Of a stretch of DNA of 42,178 bases, positions 26,101-38,100 are shown piece by piece (position 1 is the stretch's first letter; each line of letters opens with the position of its first letter). Made by a program: the position numbers and the translations under genes. This DNA is from Bacteroidota bacterium (GTDB lineage: Bacteria > Bacteroidota > Bacteroidia > Chitinophagales > Saprospiraceae): NCBI GenBank assembly GCA_014190515.1, contig BJGN01000011.1:1-42178 (forward strand). The letters run 5' to 3'. A model generated the notes under the pieces. The model ran no database searches and was not told the origin of the DNA. It saw only the letters and a list, made by a program, of their open reading frames with translations.

Positions 26101-29100
26101 ACCGCAACCTCCTGATAATCTTATTTCGTACTTGAATATACCTGAAACCTCTGGGGTACCGGTAATAAAAATAGTATCTGAAGACCAGTTGGCTGTTAAT
26201 CCTGGCGGTAAGCCTATGGACGTATCAATACCTGTTGCTCCAACCGTTGAATGCTTAATGGTAGTAAGTGAAGTATACAAACACAATGTTGGCGTGGAAG
26301 AAGCGGCACTTACTGTATTCACAGGCGTTACGGTGATCGTTCCCGTGGCATTTACGCTTCCACAACCTCCTGTTAAAGGAACTGTGTAAGTAAATATTCC
26401 GCTATTGGTTGGCGTTCCAAGAATAATTAATCTGTTAGAAACCCACTGAGCAGTTACTCCATTAGGAAGACCGGTTGCTGTACCAATACCTGTAGCGGTT
26501 GTGGTCGTATGTATAATATCTGTTAATGGCGTATTAATGCACAAAGTTGGTGTTGTAGAAGGAGCACTCACTGTATTTTCAGGCGTCACCGTCAAAGTAC
26601 CCGTAGCATTTACATCACCACAACCTCCTGATAGCGAAACACTGTAGTTAAATACACCACTTGATCTCGGCGTTCCACTAATCGTTATAACATTGGCATT
26701 CCAATTGGCTGATACACCTGCCGGGAGCCCAGTGAATGAACTGATACCTGTGGCACCCGTGGTGGTAATCGTTATATTTGTTAAAGGTGTATTAATACAT
26801 AGCGATGGTGTAGAAGAAGCAGCGCTTGCTGTATTTAACGGCGTCACAATAATGGTTCCCGTAGCAGATACGGTACCGCAACCGCCGCTTAATGGTATAG
26901 AATAGTTAAATGTTCCACTTTCTGTGGGTGTTCCAACAATACTTATGGTACTGAAGTTCCATGAGGCGGTTACCCCGGCAGGTAGTCCTGTGGGAGTTCC
27001 TATGCCAGTAGTTCCACCCGATGTCAGGTGAGACAAACCCGTCAGTGGAGTATTAATACATAGCGTCTGGGCTGAATTACCTGCAGATACGGACATTTCT
27101 TGCGTTACGTTAATAGTACCCGTAGCATTTACGGAACCACAACCTCCTATGATAGGTATCGTATAGTAAAATGTACCACTTGCCGTTGGCGTACCGCTAA
27201 TCGTCAGCGTATTGTTGCTCCACGTTGCAGTTACCCCTTCAGGAAGATTAACGGGGGTACCTATGCCCGTTGTTCCAGTCGTTGTGTGAATGATATCTGT
27301 TAATAAGGTATTATTGCATAAAGTGGGGGAGGTTGAAGCCAAAGACACGGAAGTTATTTCTGTCACCGTAATGGTTCCTGTAGCTGCTACGTTACCGCAC
27401 CCACCTGTCAGAGGAATATTATAGTTATAAATCCCCGTAATAGTAGGTGTTCCGCTAATGGTAATGGTATTTGATGCCCATACAGCGTTTACCCCTGCTG
27501 GTAATCCTGTAGCTGTACCTATACCTGTTGCCCCCGTTGTCGTATGCGTGATATTTGTTAATAAGGTATTTACACATAGCGTGTCCGAGGGTGATGATGA
27601 ACTTACCGTATTGGCAGGTGTCACCGTGATTGCGCTACTCGTAGCCGATGCAACGCAACTTCTGTTATCCGTTACGGTTACCGAGTAAGCCCCGGCAGTA
27701 TTCACAATGAGGCTATCATTGGTATTTCCAGTAACACTCCATGAATAGGAACTAATTGTAGCCCCTGTATTGGGAAGTGCATTCACCTTTATGGTCGCCG
27801 ATTCCGAGGTACATATTGTCCCGTCATTTGCCAGTGCCCCACTGTTTTCCTTAACCAATAAATTCAACTGCATACCAAACGAAGGCTCTAAAATTTCTAT
27901 CGTACTTACTGCTTTACAATTTTTAATACCACTTTCAGTAACAGTAACCGTATAATTTCCTTTTGGTAAGTTCATTAAATTAGTGGTGGTTGAAGTGGCA
28001 CCTGAAGCATTGGCAGACCAGGCATAAGAATAAGGTGACGTTCCTCCGGTCACTGCGAGTGAGATAGCCCCTGTCTGTGCCCCATAACATACCACATCTG
28101 TTTTTGATGCCACAATGGTAACAGGCGTAGCAGCATCGACTAAGGAAGCTGAGGCTGTTCCCTTACAGCCATTTAAATCTGTAACCGTTACAACATAGAG
28201 ACCTTGAGGTAATTCGGTAATACTTGCTGTGGTAGCTCCGCTACTCCAAAGATAGGACCATCCACTTCCCGATGATGCCAGTGCTGTTCCCGTTGTGTTA
28301 CCCGGACAATTTGGAGGAGTAGAAGTAACGGTGGGTATTGGTAAAGAATTTACCGACACTATCCTATTCACCGTGGCAGAACAACCGTTATTATCCACTA
28401 CGGTAACAGCATAAGAGGTCGTAGCGGTTGGTGAAACTTTGAGAATAGAATTTGTCGAACCATCACCCCAGGTGAATGTTGAACCTCCGGTTGCTTTTAA
28501 TATGGCATCCATTCCGACACATATTGTACCGTCATTATTTGTTAAACCCGATTGGTCAGTCACTGCAATAGCTGCAGTAGGTGTAGCATTTACAGTAATC
28601 GTTCCCCCCGCGCTCACTATACCACAACCCCCTGTTAATGGAATGTTGTAGGTAAATATTCCAGTAGCAGTAGGTGTTCCACTAATGGTAATCGTATTTG
28701 GAGCCCAAACAGCAGTTACGCCCGCTGGTAATCCTGTCGCCGTTCCAATGCCTGTTGCCCCTGTTGTAGTGTGTGTAATATTGGTAAGTGCCGAACTTAA
28801 ACATACGGTTGATGTGGACCCTGCACTCACTGTATTGGCAGGCGTCACGGTAATTGATCCCGTTGCGCTGACATCGCCACAGCCACCAGTAAGCGGTATA
28901 GTATAGTTAAATGTTCCGAATTCCGATGGTGTACCACTCAATAAAATGGAATCTGCCGCCCATATAGCCGTTACCCCTACGGGTAGTCCGTTGGGGGTAC
29001 CTATACCCGTAGCACCTGTTGTCTTATGAGTTATATTTGTTAACGCTGTGTTAACACATAAGGTGGGCGTTGAAGAAGCTGCCGTCACTGTATTACCCGA

Positions 29101-32100
29101 ATTAACGTTGATCGTTCCCGTAGCAGTGATGCTTCCACAACCACCTGTTAAAAGAATGCTATAATTAAAAATACCCGTTTCTGTTGGCGTTCCACTTATT
29201 GTGATGGTGTTAGAGGCCCAGGTTGCACTTACTCCTAATGGTATTCTCAGAATACTTGTTATGCCGGTTGCCCCTGTTGTAGTGTGTGTAATATTGGTAA
29301 GTGCCGAACTTAAACATACGGTTGATGTGGACCCTGCACTCACTGTGTTATTTGGCGTCACCGTAATGGTACCTAAAGCATTTACATTACCGCAACCCCC
29401 TGTTAATGGAATAATGTAGTTAAAAGTCCCTGCTGCCGTCGGCGTACCACTTAAGGTGATCACGTTTGAGGCCCAGGTTGCCGTTATCCCTGCAGGAAGT
29501 CCTGTGGGTAAGCCAATACCCGTTGCTCCAGTAGTTGTATGTGTAATATCAGTTAGTGCTGAATTGATGCAGAGCGTTGGTGTAGAAGAAGCTACAGAAA
29601 CTGTGTTTAAAGAATCTACCGTAATGGTACCTATAGCCATAGGATTCCCCGTACCGCAATCTCCTGTTAATGGAATACTGTAAGTAAATACACCCGCTTC
29701 CGATGGGGTACCCTGAATGGTTATCGTATTGAAAGCCCATGCTGCTGTTACCCCGGCAGGTAAACCGGAAGGTGTTCCTATGCCAGTACTTCCTGTGGTC
29801 GCAATAGTGACAAGGGGTAAAATCCCGCTTATACAAATCGTAGGAGTGGATGAAGCTGTGTCTGCGAAACAACGCGATCTATCCCTGTACATGGCATATT
29901 TCTCTTTGGAAATGAGGACTGGACTGTAGTTTGTCGACGTTTCGTCAACAAAGGTTCTGACATTAGATGCTCCTCCCACTAAGGAATTTAATCCTGTACT
30001 ACCGTCTGAATTTCCGGCAAATAATTTTACGATGCCATTAGGCGCACTAACACTTCCACTTCCTGTGACTACTATATCTCCACCAGTATCTGTACTTATA
30101 TTTATTCTTTTACCCGCGTTCAATACAATGGCTCCCTTATAGCCAGTCAATGAATCAACATTGGCGTTAGAGGATACAGGTTGTTTCAGTTCAATATTTC
30201 CCTCTGTAGTTTCAATTAAAACAGGTCCTGCCGAATAAATTCCCGTTGGATTTACCGAACCTATTTCCAATCCCCCGCTCAAGTCAACAAAATGAAGGCT
30301 ACCTAACCTGTTCGTATTATCACCCCCTGCTATGGTACTCACATTATTTGAAGCATGAGACAACGAAAAATGTCCTGTTCCGTGTAAACCTAATCCGCTG
30401 CCTGTAATAGGTGCTGTTTGATTAACCGAATCCCGGGCATGGAAATTAAGATTACTATTCGTGGCAGTTAAAGCACCATTGATATTTATTTTTCCTCCGT
30501 AAATGGATACAGGACCCGCAATGGATTGGTTTGTAGCCACTGTGATATTGGAAGTATTGTTAGCCTTTCCAAGGGTTAGGCCTGTAATAGCGCCAGGAAC
30601 CGTGATATTTGTCATTGGCCACGTAAAGGCTGAAGTAAAACTATTGTTAGGACGGACCGTGAGCGAACCTATGCAGTCTATGGTAACTGCCCCAGGAGTA
30701 GCTATTACATTGCCCTCAATGGTCACATTGCTACTGGAAGAAGTAACATTGCTTCCAGCCTTTTTACCAATTACGGTAGTTCCCGCAAACTTTACGTTTT
30801 CTTGTATGCCAGTTGGATTTGAGCCTATTATGGTGATGGGGCCAGATGCGGCTAATAAATCTCCATAGAATTGGGTACTTATTTTGATTTCGGTGGCTGT
30901 TCCTGATGCACCGTTCAATGTTATACCACCCCCAGTGCCTGTGGCTTCAATGATTGCATTCAAATTCATTCCCATGGCGGTACCCGCATTGTTCACATTC
31001 AAAGCATCACCGATGATAGAAATGGCATCGGATGCTGTGCTGGCTGATCTCAACGTTATTTGATCCCAGGAAGACACCGCCTGAGCATTGGCACTACCTG
31101 AACCACTTGCCACACCCGTTATGGATATTTTACCTGTTCCTGAATGAATGACAGATCCCCTGAATCCTACGCCAAAAGACATGGCAGGATTAGACGTTCC
31201 GGTGTTTTTTCCCCGAATATTTATATTACCTCCATTGGAGTTTAACGATGTTCCTGAACGAAAATGAACGCCCGATATATATTGGGTACCAATAGCCTCT
31301 GGGCAGGTTTCCAATGCTGTTCCAAGGGCAAAGCCAGTGGTTAGATTAGCGCCGCCGCCGAGGTTAATATCTCCTCCTGAGGTGACAATAGAGGAATTTG
31401 TCAATAACTGCACGTAGCCTGTGGAATTAACATCGGCATCTGCCCATAAACTCACGTCGCCAGTGTTGGTAAAAATGGTATCGGAAGCACCAAGGTTAAT
31501 TTTTCCGGTAGCTTTTAATAAAACATCAGCCCCTGCGGAATTGGTCCTTATATTATGATTTATAGCAAGGTCGCCTCCATAAAAAGAGATTGGACCAGCA
31601 GTCTGAACGGGTGCAGTTAGTGAAATATTTGCTGTATTCCCAGGTTTTCCAAGGGTTAATCCACCAATGGAAGTTGAAATATTGAAACCAGAAATTGGAT
31701 AAGAAACAGGGTTGGTGAAGCTAACCGACGCAGGCCTGATTTCCAGTAATCCGGCACCAGAAAAACTACTACTTGCTGTGGCAGGAATATTATTTTCAAA
31801 AATCAGATTTCCTGCGTTTATGACGGTTGGCCCTGTATAAGTATTTGCGCCCGTAATAAGAAGCGGACTCTGACCCGATTTTATCAGCGTACCTGAACCA
31901 GAAATTACGCCGCGATAGTTCGACGAATCACTTCGATTAAACGTCAGGCGACCATAATTTACTATATTACCCGCTATTGAACCAGATGTACCCCCATTTC
32001 CTATGGATAAGCTGCTATCTTTTGCAATCGTTATGATACCTGAATGGGTATTATTCCCCAATAGGGTTATCGGCGCTCCCACTTGTAATATTTCCTCGGA

Positions 32101-35100
32101 ACCACTCATATTTCCTGCTATGGTTAGCGGAGTAGCTCGTTTGAATATCACCAGACCGTTATTTATAACGGCACCAGGAAAACTTGAACTAATGTCTGTA
32201 ATTTCCTGAGTTCCCTTGGAAGTGAAACTATAGGTGTTGGGTGAGGTACTGGAAGTAACAGAATTACTTAATACGGTAGTATCCTGATAGGTTAGCGCAC
32301 CAGTGAAATTCACCTTACCAGACATATAAACATTTGAAATGCCATAGCCACCGCCAGTCGGGGAAGTTGCCAAAGCCCCAATGGTTGTACTTCCTGTTGA
32401 CATATCAACACCAAGGTGATTTCCATTCCGGTACGCCGCACCATTATAAATAGATGTGTTAGCACGAATCTGAACATTCGTTCCTGATTGCGACAACTCC
32501 GCAAATACACATTTAGTATATGTTCCATCAAATTGTTGAAACTGAAAAGTTGCGCTATTTGTTAAGGCATTATATGATTTTATATAAGCACCGGCTGTTT
32601 GTGTTCCAAAACTAAATGCTACTGCCGCTCCGGATTGTAAACCACCAGTAATTCTTGTAAGTATTTCCAGAACAGTAGCATTTGTAGCTATTGTTGCTGC
32701 CGTGCTTGTAAGAAATACATTGTAATAAGCTCCGGAAGCTCCCTTAATTTCTAAGCCTCCAACGCCTGAAACAGGTCTGGTGAAAGTTATGTCTTCATTT
32801 GGTGCCAAAATCAGTTTAGCACTGCTGTCTATGGTAACTGATGAGGTGCTGTTTATGGTTCCGCTCGAAGCCTGACTCAAGGAACCTCCACTGCCTACCT
32901 GAAGATTTCCCCGGGTAATTAAGGTAGCACCCGTGTAGGTATGGTCTTTTTGAAGGGTTAACAAGCCGGCGCCAGCTTTGGTTAAACTTGCCTGGGTTCC
33001 ACTGATAACCCCATTATAGGTAGATGTTGCAGATACGTCGATGTTGACGTTCCTGGTATTCGCCAGGGTCAGATTTCCTGTCCCTGACAATGAAGTTCCT
33101 TTAATGAGTATATTCCCCGTCGTGATATTGCTGGTCGTAAAATTTGCATTGAGGGCAATGGCTCCGCCGTAGATACTTACAGGCCCGGCAATGGTATTCG
33201 GAGAACTAATCGTTACAGGTGAAGTATTTGTCAAAATAACAGGACCTGAGGAATCTGACATTTGGTCGTAATATCCAAGATTTAATCCTGAAATGGAAGT
33301 TGAATTATTAATTAGCAAATAATTGTAGATGCCCCCTATATTAAGGGCACTTAAATTACCGTTATGTGTCCAATCGAGCGTAGTTCCATAAGAACCTGCA
33401 TCAGGTAGTAAATATACTTTTCCAGTGCCAGTGTGAACAATGCTTGCCCCACCAGAACCTGAAATCAGATCAGCTATAAAAATTAAATCTCCGCTACCTG
33501 TGGTAACGGTACTTCCATCATTATCGGTTATTATACCATTATCGAGACCACTAACTGCCCAGGCTAAAAGATCACCACCATTTGTCGTAATATTTCCCCA
33601 AAAATCCAAGGCATATCCATTGTAACCACTTGCACCTATTGATGGACCGTTCCCAACGGTAAGACCATTCCATGTATAGCTTCCTCCATTAGTATTGGAA
33701 CCACCTAACCACACATGTCCGCCATTGGTAGAAATAGTTCCCATCTGGGAGACACCTCCGTCGTTATTAGTATTGTCATAATCAGACCACATAATCACGT
33801 CCATAACGCCTGTGCCACTGGTTGTAATGGTTCCTGTATTTGTAACACGGGCATTCCCCTGCATCGTCAGTACCCCCGTTCCACCAGATTTGGTGATGGT
33901 GGAATTGTTACTGATAGATGGATTTCCATTCCATATAGATTTCAGAAAAATATTTCCCGTATCTGATGAGGTCAAAGCGGCATTAATGGTAATGGCACCA
34001 CCGTACATATTTATCGGACCAGCGGCGGTAATAGCCATATCTATTAATAGATTAGTAGCATTACCCGTCTTACCCAATGTAAAGGAACGCATGATCTGTC
34101 CATTTTGATTCCAGGTGAACCAATCTGTCTGAACTCCAAATTTAAAACTGGCAGAAGCAGATTTCCAGTCCACCGCCCCAGTGGTTGCTATAAATGGGCG
34201 ATAGCCGTTAAAATAGTAGCTGTCAAATTGTATGTTTATATTACTTGAGCTGGAGGGGACTACAGAGGCAGCTTTCGAACCCAGATAAAGATTATTATTT
34301 ATAAACATCCTTCCCCCTTCTTTTCCATTATTATACTTTCCATTCAGGGAAATGGGGCCTCCATTAGCCAGGATATTAGTTGGACCTCTTAGCACGATGT
34401 CATAAAAAAAATCGTTCGTATTGTTACCAGCATTAATGGTAACTCCACCACCTACACCGGTAGCGGTAATATTAAGACTCGAAGTAGCTTCCGTCTCAAT
34501 ACCAAAAACATCATCTCCTGATACTCCATGAGCATATCCGTTGATGGTTACAGCATTTGCTGTGGTATTAGCCGATTGTATAGTAAAAGGGAAAGACGCA
34601 TTATTAACATAAAATACAATGCCTGAGCAATAACTACTGCCATTTGTTTGACTATAACCGTCTAGTAAAATAGTACCCGTGCCACTACTTATAGTATCGG
34701 CACTGGATAAAAAATAAAATCCGAGGCCCGAGGCTCCATAACCTGGAGAAACAGACCTGGCATAAGATTTTCCTTTTATGGCAATGTTACCACCCCCTGA
34801 ATTAAAATTGGCGACCAAGTCAATTCTTACACCCTCTGTATAATCTTGTGCCGAGGAGCCCAATGCATAATCACTTCCCTGATTATTTCCCCCACCAAGG
34901 GTAATATCACCCCCCTGGGTATTGATGGTTAGTCCTCCTCTAAATTGGATATAACCATTATTCGTTGATTCAAAATCGTTTGCATCATCTACATTCGACG
35001 CAAGCAGGACATCCCCCCCGATGGAAGAAATGGTCGTTGCCCCTGTATTAACAATATGCGATTTTGCAAGGACCTTGAAATTATTAGCTGTCGGGTTTAT

Positions 35101-38100
35101 GATGCTGGCACTAAAAGTTACCTTATTTGCTTCAATGGCCACATCGTTTAGTGCGAGTTTGCCCTGTATAACGGAAGCGTTGATTGTCACCAGGCTACTA
35201 ATGGTTGTAAAGATACCATTGTCATAAACCCAGGTTGAGCCTTCTGCATCTCCACCTGAACTTACGATGGTCAAATCACCTGTCCCCATTGCTGTCCGAT
35301 AAATAGCATGCAAGGTATTGGCAGCTAAAACGGGGGTAAATTCGGTGGTTGTTTCATCGGCATTAACCCGAACATTGGTTTCACCACCAACCAGAGTTGT
35401 TAGTCCGATACTATTCAATTCAAAACCACTGAATAATTTAGCTATGCCGCCAGTTCCCATCGTTAAAGTAGGCGTCGGAGAACCTGAAAGTTTAATGTCC
35501 CCTCCAGTACGTGTACCTATGGCAGCACTTTTTCCTGCATTGATATGGATAGCATTTGCGGTAGTGTTTGTCGACGAAATATTCTGGGCGATGGTCAAAT
35601 CTCCGGCCAGGGTTTCAACCAATACCGTGCCACTGGAATGTATGCCACTTTTTGTACCCACGGTGCCAATGGTTAATCCGCCACTCGCGTCGGTAAAACT
35701 TAATGAACCCAGTCTGGTACTACTTTCACCACCTGCCAGGGTAGACACATTATTGCTGGTATTATTCAGCGTAAAAGTACCTGTGCCATGTAAGCCAAGA
35801 TTACTGGATACTATGGCAGCTGTTTGGGTAACTGCACCAGTGGCGTACAGATTAATATCATTGTTGGTAGCCGTCAGAGCACCCCCTATAGTCATGGCAC
35901 CCCCATGAAAAGTCATAGGAGCTGCGGCAATTAGTGCTGAATTTATCGTTAATGCGGCAGAATTACCCACTTTTCCTGAGGTAAATGCGCTAACCGTGCT
36001 AATATCGAGATTACGGATCGTCGTTGCTGCGCTAAAGCTATTATCAGCGGATCTTGGTTCTATCTTGAAAGTACCTGTGGTACCTACCTTAGTAGCTCTA
36101 AGCCCATCAAAAAGAACATTATTCCCACTAAGAAGAACATTAGCAGCTGTATTTATTACGGAAGGAGTAATTCCTTGAACTGTTGTGGCATTTAATCTGC
36201 TACCAAAATAAATATTACCATAACTCAATACCTGGCCCAGGCCTTGTGTCACTAAACCAACTGGAGTAGCACGCAGAATAATATCTCCATTACCTGATAA
36301 TAATTGAATGTTGGACGTTGAGTTCTCCCCCGCCAAACGCAAAGCCACATTTCCAGTGGCTGTTTGGCTTCCTTCCATTAAAATACCTCCACCCGTTGGC
36401 GAAGAAGACTGTACTAATACATTTCCCCCACCTGCATTTATAAAACGGATACCGTCATAAAGACTGGACCCCCCTGCAATGGTAATAGCGGGACCGACGC
36501 CTGCATAGGAAGACGTAATGGCTATATTCGGAGCTACACCATACGTAAATTCTATCCCATGATTAACTGACGAAATACCTAGCATATTAATCCGGCCTAT
36601 TCCAGAATTAATCAGGAGGTTACCCTGGGAAGTTATGCCAGGCCGCGAATTCGATCCCTGCCAGGCTGAACGGCCTTTAATGATGATATCTCCGCCACCG
36701 GTCAACAAGGATACTACCGCACCTGTTCCCCCAGCTACACCAAGATTTACCCCACCGGTATATTCACCAGCCCCTCTATATGCATAATTATCTGGTATAC
36801 CATCGGAAGCTACACCTCCGTTTGCCCCATCATCGAGACCACCCGCCATTATCAATTTTCCTCCCTGCGTATTTACCGTAACTCCAGCACGCAATCCAAT
36901 TTCATCATCATTGCCAGCGGTGGAGGATGCTTGACTATTATCGGCATCGGCCCAAAAAATAATATCCCCATTATTAGACTGCACCATTTTTCCTTCAACA
37001 TTCACCCAAGCCCAGCCTCTGGCTTTAAAGAGTATTTTAGCCCCTGAGGCGGTTGAAATAAGGTTTTCGTTAATTCCAATATAACTACCTTGTAGGGTAA
37101 TCGGCCCAGCTACAGATAAGCCACCAATATGGTCGTGAACTATCGCAAAATTGTCTGTCAATTTTCCAAGGGTCAATCCACTCATGCCATTGGCTATTTT
37201 AAACCATATAGTATGAAGATTTGCATTAAAGGAAGCGTCATTTGACTCCATCGTGAAGGTGCCCGTTCCATTTATCCAAGGTCTATGGTTATCAGTAATC
37301 GTCTCCCAATTAAATGACTCCCCTCTGATGATAGTATTCCCAGCCCCAGGATTGATGGTCAAATAGTCCAAGTTCAATACACCTGACCCATTAGCCTCCA
37401 TATCGGCATTAATGGTAATATTTCCTCCAGCCGAAGTAATGATTTTTCTATTAGAGGTACTTAAAGTATTTTCAGAATAGAACCCACCGTTCGCATTCAA
37501 AGTAATGTTGGAAGCAGCAGTAGAAGTAATATTTGCCCCTGTCTCAATATAGCCAGTAGCCTGCAAAAGAATATTGGCGTTAGTGGTAGTAGTCGTCAGG
37601 TTTTGTTTGACCCTGACATCTCCCCCGCTTATGGTGATTGGACCAGCTACAGAAATATTAGCACCTATGGTAATATCTGCTGTATTTCCTGTTTTACCAA
37701 TAGTTAAACTGGAGGCACTATCAGCAACCGTATAATTTGAATTATGAGGAAAGATTTCAGCCGCTGCAAAACTTGTTCCAACGGGTTGATAGGTAACAGC
37801 CCCTCTGGTTTTAACCTTAAATCCATTAAGCCCGGCACCTACCAGACTGGAATAGGTGAAAACCACATTTCCGGTGGCTATCCAACTGTTATTGGAGGGA
37901 GAACCGAAATAGATATCCCCCCAGCTGGAATGACCAATACCTCCCGCAGCGGTAGTACCTCTGTCCCCGATGATTTGAATTGCTCCTGTTTTAGATAAAA
38001 TCTGTATATGTTTGATTTGACTAGCTAAGCCTGATGATCGGTAAAAGTTGATACCATAAGTATTGTTACTTTGGGTGCTTGTAAGTTTACCCGATAAAGT

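Noticed and set aside
25706-26389. A 227-codon plus-strand open frame and about twenty similar 60-120 codon frames from 21 to 39 kb
   Set aside because: They are antisense to the adhesin and repeat with its 255-bp period. They arise because the repeated codons lack stops on the other strand, and show no start signals, signal peptides or known domains.
21043-29856. Possible CRISPR-like regular repeats
   Set aside because: The period is ~255 bp, the units are translated in one frame and align as protein domains with cysteine pairs. There are no 20-50 bp repeats with unique spacers and no cas genes.
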